A stretch of 64,000 nucleotides of DNA from contig UCIV01000005.1 of NCBI GenBank assembly GCA_900472575.1, forward strand, positions 166,457 through 230,456, written 5' to 3'. The position numbers and the translations under genes were made by a program. This stretch comes from Hyphomicrobiales bacterium (lineage in GTDB: Bacteria > Pseudomonadota > Alphaproteobacteria > Rhizobiales > Rhizobiaceae). Positions 43,630 through 53,256 of this stretch are shown in pieces (the first letter of the stretch is position 1; each line of letters opens with the position of its first letter). The notes beneath the pieces were generated by a model. The model did not search any database. It saw only the letters and a list, made by a program, of their open reading frames with translations, and was not told the origin of the DNA.

Positions 43630-45024
43630 GTGGAATACATTTCTACCCGTGGTACAGCACCCGCTCTCGGCTTTCGGGATGCGCTCATGGCCGGGCTTGC
43701 AAAAGACGGCGGCCTGTATGTCCCGCGCAAATGGCCTACCCTTTCGAAAAAACAGATCCGTGCCCTGCGTGGCAAATCCTACCAGGAAGTCGCGTTCGAG
43801 ATCCTGTCGCTTTTCGTCGATGGCGAGATTGCCGATGACAAGCTGAAGGCCATGATCGACGAGGCCTATGCCACTTTCCGCCACCCGGCCGTGGTGCCGC
43901 TGGTGCAGGTCGGGCCGAACGATTTCATTCTCGAACTCTTCCACGGCACGACACTCGCCTTCAAGGACGTGGCGATGCAATTGCTTGCGCGCCTGATGGA
44001 CCACGTTCTTGCCGAGCGCGGTGAACGCGCGACGATCGTCGGCGCCACATCGGGCGATACCGGCGGTGCTGCGATCGATGCCTTTGCCGGCCGCGAGCGC
44101 ACCGACATCTTCATTCTCTTCCCGCATGAAAAGGTCTCGCCGGTTCAGCAGCGGCAGATGACCTCATCGACCGCGTCGAACGTGCATGCGATCGCGGTGA
44201 AGGGCAATTTCGACGACTGCCAGAACCTCGTCAAAGAGATGTTCAACGACGCTGCCTTCCGCGACAAGGTCAAGCTTTCGGGCGTCAACTCGATCAACTG
44301 GGCGCGCATCATGTCCCAGGTCGTCTATTATTTCACCGCCGCTGTTTCTCTCGGCGGGCCGGACCGGAAAATCTCGTTTACCGTGCCGACCGGCAATTTC
44401 GGCGATATCTTTGCCGGATATGTGGCCAAGAAGATGGGCCTGCCGATCGATCGCCTCGTGATTGCCACCAACGACAACGACATCCTGGCCCGCACGCTGA
44501 AGACCGGCCGTTACGAGATGAAGGGCGTCAAGGCGACGACCTCGCCTTCGATGGACATCCAGATTTCATCCAATTTCGAACGCCTCCTGTTCGAAGCCTA
44601 TGATCGCGACGACGCTGCAGTGCGCCGCTCAATGGACGGGTTGAAGCAATCCGGTTCGTTCGAGATCAAGGAAAAGGCGCTGAAGGCGATCAAGCGCGAG
44701 TTCCGCGCCGGACGTGCTACCGAACGCCAAGTTGCCGCCACGATCCGCGAGACGCTTTCGGCCACCGGTTACCTTCTCGACCCACATACGGCAACCGGCG
44801 TCTTCGTCGCCGCGAAGAATGCCAAGCCATCCAGCCCGATGGTAACGCTGTCGACGGCGCATCCGGCCAAATTCCCGGCTGCGGTAAAATCCGCTTGCGG
44901 AATTGATCCGGCGCTCCCATCATGGTTGTCTGATCTTATGCAAAGGGAGGAGCGCTTCGATATACTTGAACCGGAGCTGAAAGCCGTCGAGACCTTTATC
45001 GGCAGCAACGCACGGACCAAGTAA
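43630..45024 (+). CDS. thrC: Threonine synthase
   Basis: The 464-residue protein is the long type of threonine synthase, starting EYISTRGTAPALGF, with the PLP lysine at K112 in TTLAFKDVAM and a phosphate-binding region GATSGDTGGAA. It converts O-phosphohomoserine to threonine, using the product of ThrB, which is encoded further along this window at 54696. A GTG start at 43630 is used, with AAGG a few bases upstream. The gene is followed 22 bases later by the M16 peptidase. Confidence 0.96.
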   Translation: MEYISTRGTAPALGFRDALMAGLAKDGGLYVPRKWPTLSKKQIRALRGKSYQEVAFEILSLFVDGEIADDKLKAMIDEAYATFRHPAVVPLVQVGPNDFILELFHGTTLAFKDVAMQLLARLMDHVLAERGERATIVGATSGDTGGAAIDAFAGRERTDIFILFPHEKVSPVQQRQMTSSTASNVHAIAVKGNFDDCQNLVKEMFNDAAFRDKVKLSGVNSINWARIMSQVVYYFTAAVSLGGPDRKISFTVPTGNFGDIFAGYVAKKMGLPIDRLVIATNDNDILARTLKTGRYEMKGVKATTSPSMDIQISSNFERLLFEAYDRDDAAVRRSMDGLKQSGSFEIKEKALKAIKREFRAGRATERQVAATIRETLSATGYLLDPHTATGVFVAAKNAKPSSPMVTLSTAHPAKFPAAVKSACGIDPALPSWLSDLMQREERFDILEPELKAVETFIGSNARTK

Positions 45025-45046
45025 CGGCGCGCCGGAAAGACATAGT

Positions 45047-46342
45047 ATGAATGTAGAGATTACCCGGCTCCCCTCCGGGCTGACTGTCGTCACCGAAAGC
45101 ATGCCACATCTGGAAAGCGTGGCACTCGGCGTGTGGATCAAGTCGGGTTCTCGCAACGAGACCGAAGAAGAGCATGGCATCGCCCACCTGCTCGAGCACA
45201 TGGCCTTCAAGGGAACAGCACGGCGCAGCGCCCGCGACATCGCCGAGGAGATCGAGGATGTCGGGGGAGAGCTGAATGCGGCGACCTCTACAGAAACCAC
45301 ATCCTATTATGCGCGCGTGCTCAAGGATCATGTGCCGCTGGCGGTCGATATCCTTGCCGATATCCTGACGGAGTCGGAATTCGACGAGGAAGAACTGCGC
45401 CGCGAAAAGCACGTGATCCTGCAGGAAATCGGTGCGGCCAACGACACGCCCGACGATGTGGTCTTCGACAAATTCTCCGAAGTCGCCTATCGCGGCCAGA
45501 CGATCGGTCGCGCCATCCTCGGCACACCGGAACGGGTGAAAAGCTTCACGCCGAGTCAGATTCGCGGCTACCTTTCGCGCAATTATACGACCGACCGGAT
45601 GTTCGTGGTGGCCGCCGGTGCGGTCGACCACCAGACCTTCTGCAAACAGGTGGAAGAGCGTTTTGCCGGTCTGCCAACTTCGCCCAGCGCACCGCCCGTC
45701 TTTGATGCTGCACGCTATATCGGCGGCGATATTCGTGAGGAACGCGACCTCATGGATACACAGGTCCTGCTCGGTTTCGAGGGCAAGGCCTATCACATGC
45801 GCGATTTCTACTGTTCGCAGATCCTCGCCAATATCCTTGGCGGCGGCATGTCTTCGCGCCTGTTTCAGGAAGTGCGTGAGCATCGCGGCCTCTGTTACTC
45901 GGTTTATGCCTTCCACTGGGGCTTTTCCGATACCGGCATTTTCGGCATTCACGCGGCAACCGGTGCCGACGATCTGCCAAAGCTGATCCCGGTCATCATC
46001 GACGAGTTGCACAAGTCTGCCGACACGATCCATCAGGTGGAAATCGACCGGGCTCGCGCACAAATTCGCGCGCAGCTGCTCATGGGTCAGGAAAGCCCGG
46101 CCGCCCGCGCCGGCCAGATCGCCCGGCAGATGATGCTTTATGGTCGCTCTATCCCCAACGAAGAGATGATGGAGCGTCTCGCAGGCATTACCACCGAGCG
46201 GCTGACCGATCTGGCAGGCCGCCTGTTCTTCGACACCGTACCGACCCTTTCGGCCGTTGGCCCGATCGAGAAGCTCGCGCCGATGTCCGATATCGCCTCG
46301 GCTCTATCCTCACCTGTCATCAAGGCAAAAGCCGCCAGCTGA
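45047..46342 (+). CDS. M16 family zinc peptidase (mitochondrial processing peptidase-like)
   Basis: The 431-residue protein has the inverted zinc motif HLLEH (H47, E50, H51) and the downstream glutamate of the M16 fold. A substrate-binding half (about 225-431) contains the glycine-rich GGGMSSRLFQEVREHRGLCYS loop. The family comprises bacterial PqqL-like and MPP-beta-like peptidases; the rhizobial version is thought to be an intracellular processing enzyme, but its substrate is not known. Gene order thrC - M16 - GNAT recurs in Rhizobiales. Confidence 0.92.
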   Translation: MNVEITRLPSGLTVVTESMPHLESVALGVWIKSGSRNETEEEHGIAHLLEHMAFKGTARRSARDIAEEIEDVGGELNAATSTETTSYYARVLKDHVPLAVDILADILTESEFDEEELRREKHVILQEIGAANDTPDDVVFDKFSEVAYRGQTIGRAILGTPERVKSFTPSQIRGYLSRNYTTDRMFVVAAGAVDHQTFCKQVEERFAGLPTSPSAPPVFDAARYIGGDIREERDLMDTQVLLGFEGKAYHMRDFYCSQILANILGGGMSSRLFQEVREHRGLCYSVYAFHWGFSDTGIFGIHAATGADDLPKLIPVIIDELHKSADTIHQVEIDRARAQIRAQLLMGQESPAARAGQIARQMMLYGRSIPNEEMMERLAGITTERLTDLAGRLFFDTVPTLSAVGPIEKLAPMSDIASALSSPVIKAKAAS

Positions 46343-46361
46343 ACAGAGGCTCCGAAGCACA

Positions 46362-46973
46362 ATGGGTAGATCGGTGTTTCGGTTTCTGTCCCGTCAGCCG
46401 GACACGCCCGAGTTATCCGGACCTCAGCATCTTTTGAGGCTGCCGCATAATTCCGATTACAAGCAATGGTATCGGCTGCGTTCCGAGAGCCGCAGCTTCC
46501 TTCAGCCGTGGGAACCGACCTGGCGGGCCGACGAACTGACGGAAAGCTCGTTTCGCGCCCGAATCCTGCGCGCAAACCAGGAATGTGCGTCCGGTCTCGC
46601 CATGCCGATGCTGCTTTTCCGCAAGGACGACATGACCCTGCTCGGGGGACTTACCATCGGCTATATTCGCCGGGGTGCAGCACAAAGCTGCATGATCGGA
46701 TATTGGATGGGTGAAAAACATGCGGGCCAAGGCCATATGTTGGCCGCATTGAGAGTGGCAATCCCGTATATCTATGGCGGACTTCAGTTGCACCGGATCG
46801 AGGCAGCTTGTATTCCGGACAATTGGAAAAGCATGCGGCTTCTAGAAAAAGCCGGCTTCGAGCGGGAAGGTCTTTTGCGGAAGTATCTCAAAATAAACGG
46901 CGAATGGCGCGACCACATGATGTTTTCCCGGTTGCCGGAAGACGGCGAATTCGGGGAAATGGTCGGACCATGA
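46362..46973 (+). CDS. GNAT acetyltransferase, RimJ/RimL type
   Basis: The 203-residue protein begins MGRSVFRFLSRQ and has the RimJ-like core: WEPTWRADELTESSF, TLLGGLTIGYIRRG, the acetyl-CoA loop GYWMGEKHAGQGHMLAAL and NWKSMRLLEKAGFEREGLLRKYLKING. Relatives acetylate N-termini of ribosomal proteins or other substrates. Its last codons overlap the start of the next gene by four bases. Confidence 0.87.
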   Translation: MGRSVFRFLSRQPDTPELSGPQHLLRLPHNSDYKQWYRLRSESRSFLQPWEPTWRADELTESSFRARILRANQECASGLAMPMLLFRKDDMTLLGGLTIGYIRRGAAQSCMIGYWMGEKHAGQGHMLAALRVAIPYIYGGLQLHRIEAACIPDNWKSMRLLEKAGFEREGLLRKYLKINGEWRDHMMFSRLPEDGEFGEMVGP

Positions 46974-49882
46974 TTGACGGTATGCGTTTTAGTTCTGCGT
47001 ATCGGGCCTTTGGCCTGAAGTTTCTGCTGATGATGATCGTCGCCATTCTGGCCTTCGGGCTTAACGGTGCGCGTGCCGCCGAGCCGGTGAAAATCTCGCG
47101 TGACGACACGGCGCTCGACCTGACGGCCACGACCGACATCTATACCAATCAGGGTGAGGCTTTCCAGGTTTCCACGGCGGCGGGCGGTGACGGGATTCGG
47201 CGACGCATCGAAGTCAGATCCAGCAATCCTGGGCATCAGGGCGACTGGGCGGTTTTTGCACTTTCCAACGTCTCGGAAGAGCAGCTGGAGCGCGTCATCG
47301 TCGCACCGCATTTTCGCCTTGTCGGATCGAAGGTGTTCTGGCCGGATCTCGGTTCGCAGCGTATTACCGCGATTACTCCATCGGAAGGTTTCTCGCTCGA
47401 TCGTCTGCCGAGCCCCGATGCAGACGTGTTCCGCATCACGCTCAATCCGGGATCGACGATCACGTTTGTTGCCGAACTGGCCAGCCCTTCGCTGCCGCAA
47501 ATCTACCTCTGGCAGCCGGACGCCTACAAGGATACGGTCAACTCGTTCACACTCTATCGCGGCATAGTGCTTGGCATTGCGGGTCTTCTGGCGGTGTTTC
47601 TGACGATCCTGTTCGTCGTCAAGGGCACATCGATGCTACCGGCGGCGGCAGCGCTTGCCTGGGCCGTGCTCGCCTATATCTGCGTCGACTTCGGCTTCCT
47701 CGACAAGCTGATCACCATCACATCCAGCGACCAGCGAATATGGCGTGCGGGTGCGGAAGTGGCGCTCGCCTCGTCGCTCGTCATCTTCCTGTTCACCTAT
47801 CTGAACCTCAACCGCTGGCATGTGCATCTGGGTTACGCGACGCTTGCCTGGGTCGTCGGTCTCGTCCTGCTTGGGGGCGTGGCAATCTACGATCCTTCCG
47901 TTGCCGCAGGTATTGCCCGGCTTTCCTTCGCGCTGACGGGTACGGTCGGCATCCTGCTGATCATCTATCTCGGCTTCAACCGCTACGACCGCGCGATCCT
48001 GCTGGTGCCGACCTGGACGCTGATCCTCGTCTGGCTGTTCGGCAGCTGGCTGACAGTGACGGGACAGCTCGACAACGACATTATCCAGCCGGCGCTGGGC
48101 GGCGGTCTGGTTCTGATCGTGCTACTGATCGGCTTCACTGTGATGCAGCACGCCTTTGCCGGCGGTGCTTACCAGCAAGGACTGTTTTCCGACCTGGAGC
48201 GTCAATCGCTGGCGCTGACCGGCTCCGGCGATACCGTGTGGGACTGGGATGTCGCGCGTGATCGTGTCGTCACGACCCCAGATATTTCGGGCCGTCTCGG
48301 GCTTGAGGCCGGCGCCATGCATGGTCCGGTGCGCAACTGGGTTCCCCGCCTCCACCCCGACGACCGCGACCGGTTCCGTGCCACGCTCGACGTGCTGCTC
48401 GAACATCGCCGCGGCCGCCTGCATCACGAATTCCGCATTCGCGCCGAGGATGGACATTTTCACTGGCTGCAGATCCGTGCGCGGCCCGTGCTTGGCTCGA
48501 ACGGCGAGATCATCCGCTGTGTCGGCACGATTGTCGATGTGACCGAACAGAAAAATTCGGTCGAACGGCTGTTGCAGGATGCGTTGCACGACAACCTGAC
48601 AGGCTTGCCGAACCGGCAGATTTTCCTCGATCGCCTGCAGGGCGTGCTGACGCTTGCCGCCAGCGGCGACACCGTGCGCCCGACCGTGATGGCAATCGAT
48701 CTCGATCGCTACAAGCAGGTCAACGACAGCCTCGGGATTGCGGCAGGCGACAACATGCTGATCGCGATTACCCGGCGTCTTCGGCGCCTAATGAAGCCGC
48801 AGGATACGTTGGCACGCCTTGCCGGCGACCAGTTCGGCCTGATCCTTGTTTCCGAGCGCGACCCTGCGAAGATCGCCGATTTTGCCGAAGCCGTATCGCA
48901 GGCCATCATGGTGCCGATCAATTATGCCAATCGCGAGATCGTGCTGACCGCCTCGATCGGGCTTGCGTCCTTCGTCGACCAGCAGGAAAGCGCTGCGGGG
49001 CTTCTGGCGGATGCGGAACTTGCAATGTATCGGGCCAAGCGCGGCGGCGGTAATAAGGTGGAGCCGTTCCGGCCGATCTTCCGCACGTCCGGCACCGACC
49101 GCCTGCAGATCGAAACGGATCTTCGCCGCGCATTGGAGCGCAAGGAACTGTCGCTCGCCTATCAGCCGATCATATCGCTGAAGGACGGCGAGATCGCCGG
49201 CTTCGAGGCGCTGATGCGATGGGAACACCCCAAGCGTGGCAGCATCCCGCCTGCTGAATTCATTCCGATCGCCGAAATGTCGGACCTTATCGGCCCTCTC
49301 GGCGTGTTTGCAATGGAGCGTGCGGCGTTGGACCTTGTTTCATGGCAGGAGCAGACCGGTGAAGTGCCGATCTTCGTTTCCGTCAACCTGTCCAGCGCAC
49401 AGCTTTTGAATGCGGACCTTTATAACGATGTCAGGGCACTGATTTCGAAGACTCAGGTCAATCCGCACCAGTTGAAGTTGGAACTGACTGAATCCCTGAT
49501 GATGGAAAACCCGGAACAGGCTCGCCTGATCCTCGCCAAGCTGAAAGAGACCGGCCTAAGCCTTGCACTCGACGATTTCGGCACCGGTTATTCCTCACTC
49601 GCCTACCTGACCCAGTTTCCGTTCGACATGATCAAGCTCGACAAGACGCTTGTCAGCGACATGAGCGAAAAGGGCTCGATCCTGCTGCGCTCCGTTATCG
49701 CCATGGCCCGCGGGCTGGAAATGACAGTCGTCGCCGAAGGCATCCAGACGGATGAGCATGCGATGGAGCTTGCAAAGATGGGCTGCCACTACGGCCAGAG
49801 CTACCTGTTCGGCCCGCCTGCCACCAGCGAAGCCATGCTGCGGTTACTGAAGGAACGGTTTCCGCTGACGAAACGGGCGTAA
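46970..49882 (+). CDS. 7TM sensor - PAS - GGDEF(degenerate) - EAL protein
   Basis: The 970-residue membrane protein has a signal peptide, a periplasmic region (about 35-190), seven membrane segments (about 200-400, 7TMR-DISM-like), a PAS-like domain (about 415-520), a GGDEF domain (about 545-690) and an EAL domain (about 705-970). The GGDEF signature reads AGDQF (618-622), so cyclase activity is unlikely. The EAL domain keeps EAL (746-748), ELTES, DDFGTGYSSL, KLDKTLVSD and VAEGI, so phosphodiesterase activity is expected. It probably degrades c-di-GMP in response to an external signal. It begins in the four-base ATGA overlap with the acetyltransferase gene. Confidence 0.9.
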   Translation: MIDGMRFSSAYRAFGLKFLLMMIVAILAFGLNGARAAEPVKISRDDTALDLTATTDIYTNQGEAFQVSTAAGGDGIRRRIEVRSSNPGHQGDWAVFALSNVSEEQLERVIVAPHFRLVGSKVFWPDLGSQRITAITPSEGFSLDRLPSPDADVFRITLNPGSTITFVAELASPSLPQIYLWQPDAYKDTVNSFTLYRGIVLGIAGLLAVFLTILFVVKGTSMLPAAAALAWAVLAYICVDFGFLDKLITITSSDQRIWRAGAEVALASSLVIFLFTYLNLNRWHVHLGYATLAWVVGLVLLGGVAIYDPSVAAGIARLSFALTGTVGILLIIYLGFNRYDRAILLVPTWTLILVWLFGSWLTVTGQLDNDIIQPALGGGLVLIVLLIGFTVMQHAFAGGAYQQGLFSDLERQSLALTGSGDTVWDWDVARDRVVTTPDISGRLGLEAGAMHGPVRNWVPRLHPDDRDRFRATLDVLLEHRRGRLHHEFRIRAEDGHFHWLQIRARPVLGSNGEIIRCVGTIVDVTEQKNSVERLLQDALHDNLTGLPNRQIFLDRLQGVLTLAASGDTVRPTVMAIDLDRYKQVNDSLGIAAGDNMLIAITRRLRRLMKPQDTLARLAGDQFGLILVSERDPAKIADFAEAVSQAIMVPINYANREIVLTASIGLASFVDQQESAAGLLADAELAMYRAKRGGGNKVEPFRPIFRTSGTDRLQIETDLRRALERKELSLAYQPIISLKDGEIAGFEALMRWEHPKRGSIPPAEFIPIAEMSDLIGPLGVFAMERAALDLVSWQEQTGEVPIFVSVNLSSAQLLNADLYNDVRALISKTQVNPHQLKLELTESLMMENPEQARLILAKLKETGLSLALDDFGTGYSSLAYLTQFPFDMIKLDKTLVSDMSEKGSILLRSVIAMARGLEMTVVAEGIQTDEHAMELAKMGCHYGQSYLFGPPATSEAMLRLLKERFPLTKRA

Positions 49883-49990
49883 CTTCCCCCAGGTCCACCT
49901 CTGGCCTGCCGGCCATCTCGCCAACAAGCGGGGAGAAAACCCGTGGCACGCCCCCTACCGCAATTGTGGTCCGACGAGGCGGTCGGGTTA

Positions 49991-50024
49991 ACCCCTCTCC
50001 CTTGTGGAGAGGATTGGGAGGGGT
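49991..50024. repeat. Palindromic element downstream of the EAL gene
   Basis: Nested inverted repeats ACCCCTC/GAGGGGT (49991-49997 and 50018-50024) and CCTCTCC/GGAGAGG (49994-50000 and 50006-50012) lie between the convergent EAL and metallopeptidase genes. The GC-rich stem may act as a bidirectional transcription end or be part of a dispersed element related in style to those at 55812 and 57909. Confidence 0.45.
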
Positions 50025-50034
50025 CGTTTCCGCC

Positions 50035-51096
50035 CTACCGTCTCAACACCAGATCATGCACGAATTGCAGCTTTGCCGTCACGGCCGGCGTCAGGATGAA
50101 CGGATAAAGGTCAGGCACCCCCATCGAGCGGTGGATACCGTTGATCGCCAGGCTGAAGGGGATCCAGGCGGACACGAGCTGTTCGGCGCTGTCGGCGCGA
50201 TAGGGATTGAAATCCACTTCCGCCGATAGTTCTTCGTGCCTGCGCGGGTCTATCGACATGCCGTAGGCTCGTGCCGTTTCCAGCGTGTCGACTATATGGA
50301 CATAGTGGGCGAAGCTCTCGGCGAAATCCTCCCATGGATGCGAGCTTGCATAGGTAGAGATGAAGAATTCCTGCCAGTTCGGTGGCGGGCCTTCCTCGTA
50401 ATTGCGTTTGAGCGCCTCGCCGTAATCCACGGTTTCGTCACCGAATACCGCGCGAAATTCATCCAGCCTGCCGCCGTCGCGGACCATCTTGTCCCAGATG
50501 TAATGGCCGGTCTCGTGCCGGAAATGGCCGAGCATAGTGCGGTAAGGTTCGTTCATCGACACGCGGATCTGCTCACGCGTCGCATCGTCCGCCTCGGCTG
50601 CACGGATCGCGATGAGGCCGTTTTCGTGGCCGGTCAATGCGGCCTTTACCGTTCCGTCGGCTTGGATCTCGTCAACGAGAAAATCGAAAACGAGACCGCC
50701 TGCAGGATCCTCATCGCGGTTGATGCGCGGCAGGTTCCATTTCAGCATGGAATAAAAGAGGTGACGCTGAGCCTGGCTGATGCGCCGCCATTGCCGCAAT
50801 CCCTCCTCGGTGGAGGCATCCGGTACCAGACGGTTATGGCGGCAGGCCGGGCAAAAGGGATTGGAATCGTCCGCGAGAACGGTCCAGTTGCAGATATCCA
50901 TGCCGGCATTGGCGCAAAGCCGGACCTTCCGCTGCGGGTTGGCGAATAGCGACCAGACCTCCTCGCCTTCGACAGGCTGCAGCGCATGCATGGCAAGCGC
51001 CTCCGGCACGAAGGCCAAACGGGAGCCGCAATTCATGCAGTCCCGGTTGTCGAAATGGATAGGCTGTCCGCAGTGATCGCAATCGTAGAGGCGCAT
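50035..51096 (-). CDS. Putative zinc-binding metallopeptidase (Peptidase_Mx-like)
   Basis: The 353-residue protein has an N-terminal zinc ribbon (C6xxC9 and C20xxC23, then CPAC near 80) and a conserved HETGHYIWD, an HExxH variant with E and G. A later AESFAHYVH supplies a possible third ligand. I recognise the layout as the bacterial DUF/Peptidase_Mx family, with no known substrate. It is isolated between two small elements and the CsbD gene, and converges on the EAL gene. Confidence 0.7.
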   Translation of the reverse strand: MRLYDCDHCGQPIHFDNRDCMNCGSRLAFVPEALAMHALQPVEGEEVWSLFANPQRKVRLCANAGMDICNWTVLADDSNPFCPACRHNRLVPDASTEEGLRQWRRISQAQRHLFYSMLKWNLPRINRDEDPAGGLVFDFLVDEIQADGTVKAALTGHENGLIAIRAAEADDATREQIRVSMNEPYRTMLGHFRHETGHYIWDKMVRDGGRLDEFRAVFGDETVDYGEALKRNYEEGPPPNWQEFFISTYASSHPWEDFAESFAHYVHIVDTLETARAYGMSIDPRRHEELSAEVDFNPYRADSAEQLVSAWIPFSLAINGIHRSMGVPDLYPFILTPAVTAKLQFVHDLVLRR

Positions 51097-51236
51097 GGGC
51101 TGGTCCGCATCGATGGAGGGAGGGGAATAGAGAAAACCTGCTCCGGCAGTGCCGAAACAGGTTTATCAAATGACTGGAGATCATTTTTTCGGACTATGCC
51201 GTCCGACATTACCGGGATTTGGTCAGGTCCCAGACA

Positions 51237-51428
51237 TTACATGCGGTCAACGAAATCCTTGCCCGCTTCCTTGATCTTGCCCTTAGCCTGCTGAGCATGG
51301 CCCTTGGCTTCCTGGGCGTTGCCCTTCGCCTTGAGCTTCGGATTATCGGTCATGTCACCTGCGGCCTGCTTGATCTTACCGGCAACTTCGTTGCCCTTGC
51401 CTGCCATCTTATCGCTGGTGCTACCCAT
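51237..51428 (-). CDS. CsbD-family stress-response protein
   Basis: The 63-residue hydrophilic protein is rich in Lys, Ala and Gly and contains GKIKQAAGDMTDNPKLKAKG followed by QQAKGKIKEAGK, the repeated CsbD pattern. CsbD-like proteins are small stress-induced proteins in many bacteria with unknown molecular function. An AAGGAG ribosome site precedes the start. Confidence 0.9.
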   Translation of the reverse strand: MGSTSDKMAGKGNEVAGKIKQAAGDMTDNPKLKAKGNAQEAKGHAQQAKGKIKEAGKDFVDRM

Positions 51429-51515
51429 TCCTTGTTCTCCTTATCTCTTTCGACGTTGTTCAACGCCTTGCGATAATAGAACTCTGAAGGGTGGATATCG
51501 TTCCACCGAAACAGA

Positions 51516-52121
51516 TCAGGCATGTCCTGCTTCGGTCGAAAGCATTTCCGGGCTGACGCCCATAAGGGCAAGCGCGCGTTCGTATTTGGCATCAACGCAA
51601 GGATCGAAAATGATGTCATCCTGCGATGCGCAATTGAGCCAGCCGTTGTTGCTGATTTCGGCCTCAAGCTGTCCCGGCCCCCATCCGGCGTAGCCGAGAA
51701 GCAGAGTTGCCCGCGTCGGCCCCCGGCCTTCCGCGATCGCCCTTAGAATATCAAGCGTTGCGGTGAGTGAAATCTCGTCACTGACAGGGATCGAGGACTC
51801 GCAGGAAAAATCGTCGGAATGCAGAACAAAGCCCCTGCCCGTTTCCACCGGACCGCCGTAAAGAACCGGAAAATAACGCGCCTGTTCCGAAAGAAAAGCG
51901 GTGTGAGGTTCCTCGACGATCTTCAGATGTTCAAGCACGTTGGGGAATGAGAGTTCCTGCTGCCTGTTGATGATGAAGCCCATAGCACCGGTTGATGAAT
52001 GAGCGCAGATATAAACAACACTGCGAGCGAAACTACCGTCCTGAACACCGGGCATGGCGATCAGGAACTGGCCGTCGAGAAATCCGCGTTCACGCTTGTC
52101 TTTGAGCGCCGTAATTCCCAT
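51516..52121 (-). CDS. YqgE/AlgH family protein (UPF0301)
   Basis: The 201-residue protein has [27 protein letters not shown] N-terminus, [24 protein letters not shown] and [14 protein letters not shown], all characteristic of YqgE. GGGAGGC precedes the ATG at 52121. The molecular function of YqgE is unknown. It diverges from the DsbD N-domain protein gene, with about 160 bases between them. Confidence 0.92.
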   Translation of the reverse strand: MGITALKDKRERGFLDGQFLIAMPGVQDGSFARSVVYICAHSSTGAMGFIINRQQELSFPNVLEHLKIVEEPHTAFLSEQARYFPVLYGGPVETGRGFVLHSDDFSCESSIPVSDEISLTATLDILRAIAEGRGPTRATLLLGYAGWGPGQLEAEISNNGWLNCASQDDIIFDPCVDAKYERALALMGVSPEMLSTEAGHA

Positions 52122-52282
52122 CGAGCCTCCCGTGTGCCTTTAAAGCGCCGTGTAGCGGCGGCCGCATCAGGCGACCCTTCCAAGGCAACATGGGGCAGTC
52201 TACGGGATCATTCAACCGAAAATGATTGGTTTTCATCAGACGTGGCTGGCGAGCATGGGATTGCTGGGATAAATCCGTTCTC

Positions 52283-53125
52283 ATGATCTCGACCGCTTTC
52301 ACCACCCGCCGCCTTTTCATCGCCATCCCACTTCTGCTTACCTCTGCCTTCATGCCGGTCTCAGTACAGGCAGAAACGACCGACTGGGTGAGCAATGAGG
52401 GCGGGCGCATGAGGATCGTTGCGCTGGCGCCTGATGCGCGCGGCACCGTGCGCGGCGCGCTGCAAATCGAGCCCAAGGCCGGCTGGATCACCTATTGGCG
52501 CGAACCGGGCGATGCAGGCATACCGCCGCATATCTCGTTTCCCGAGACATCCGACGTCAGCCTCAGCAAGATCTCCTATCCGGTGCCACGTCGTTTCGAC
52601 AATGGTGACGTGCGCGATATCGGCTATGATACAGCCGTCAGCTTTCCCTTCGAGCTTTCGGTGACGAACCCGAACCAACCATCGGCAATCACGGCCTCCG
52701 CCTTTATCGGCATCTGCCGAAACATCTGCATTCCCTTCCAGGCCGAATTCAACCTCGGGCTCAAGGCCGATGCCGGCACGTCCTTTGCCGAGGCGATGAT
52801 CATCAACGATGCGGAAGGCAAGCTGCCGGAACATCCGTCCGACGATTTTGCCGTCACGCATTATTCCGTTTCCGCCGACGGCGACACGCTGCGGCTGCGG
52901 CTGCAATTACCCAAGGACGCACCGAAGAAGCCGCAGGTGATCGTCACCGGGCCGGAAGGACATGTGCTGTTCAACGAGACCAAGGGCGAACGCATCGAAG
53001 ACAGCTATTCCGTCGAGATGCCGGTCGGCAAGCTGCCGAAAGGCTATGACATGAAGGGTAAGCACTGGGGAATTCTCGTGCTTGCCGGCAAGCGCGCCAT
53101 GGAGACTTCGCTCGCCTTCGAGTGA
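52283..53125 (+). CDS. Stand-alone DsbD N-terminal-like periplasmic protein
   Basis: The 280-residue protein has a Sec signal peptide (residues 1-31, cleaved near VQAE) and a beta-rich domain like that of DsbD-alpha/ScsB N-termini: WREPGDAGIPPH, then IGICRNICIPF with two cysteines about 148 and 152. In DsbD the pair would accept electrons from the membrane domain; here no DsbD beta or gamma domain is present. It may interact with an unlinked membrane electron carrier. The start at 52283 is chosen because the signal peptide begins there. Confidence 0.72.
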   Translation: MISTAFTTRRLFIAIPLLLTSAFMPVSVQAETTDWVSNEGGRMRIVALAPDARGTVRGALQIEPKAGWITYWREPGDAGIPPHISFPETSDVSLSKISYPVPRRFDNGDVRDIGYDTAVSFPFELSVTNPNQPSAITASAFIGICRNICIPFQAEFNLGLKADAGTSFAEAMIINDAEGKLPEHPSDDFAVTHYSVSADGDTLRLRLQLPKDAPKKPQVIVTGPEGHVLFNETKGERIEDSYSVEMPVGKLPKGYDMKGKHWGILVLAGKRAMETSLAFE

Positions 53126-53256
53126 GCCTTTCCGGGCGCCGCATGCCGTGATCGCAAACTGATCGACAGTTCTCCCTGCCCTCTCTTGTCTTGTCATTCG
53201 CCAACTTTATAGTGCCGCGAACGATCGCATGGGCGATCATTGGCAGGAGAGACGAC

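Noticed and set aside
46257..46361. Longer N-terminus of the GNAT protein, starting at 46257
   Set aside because: It would overlap the M16 peptidase gene by about 85 bases, and the family N-terminus begins at 46362.
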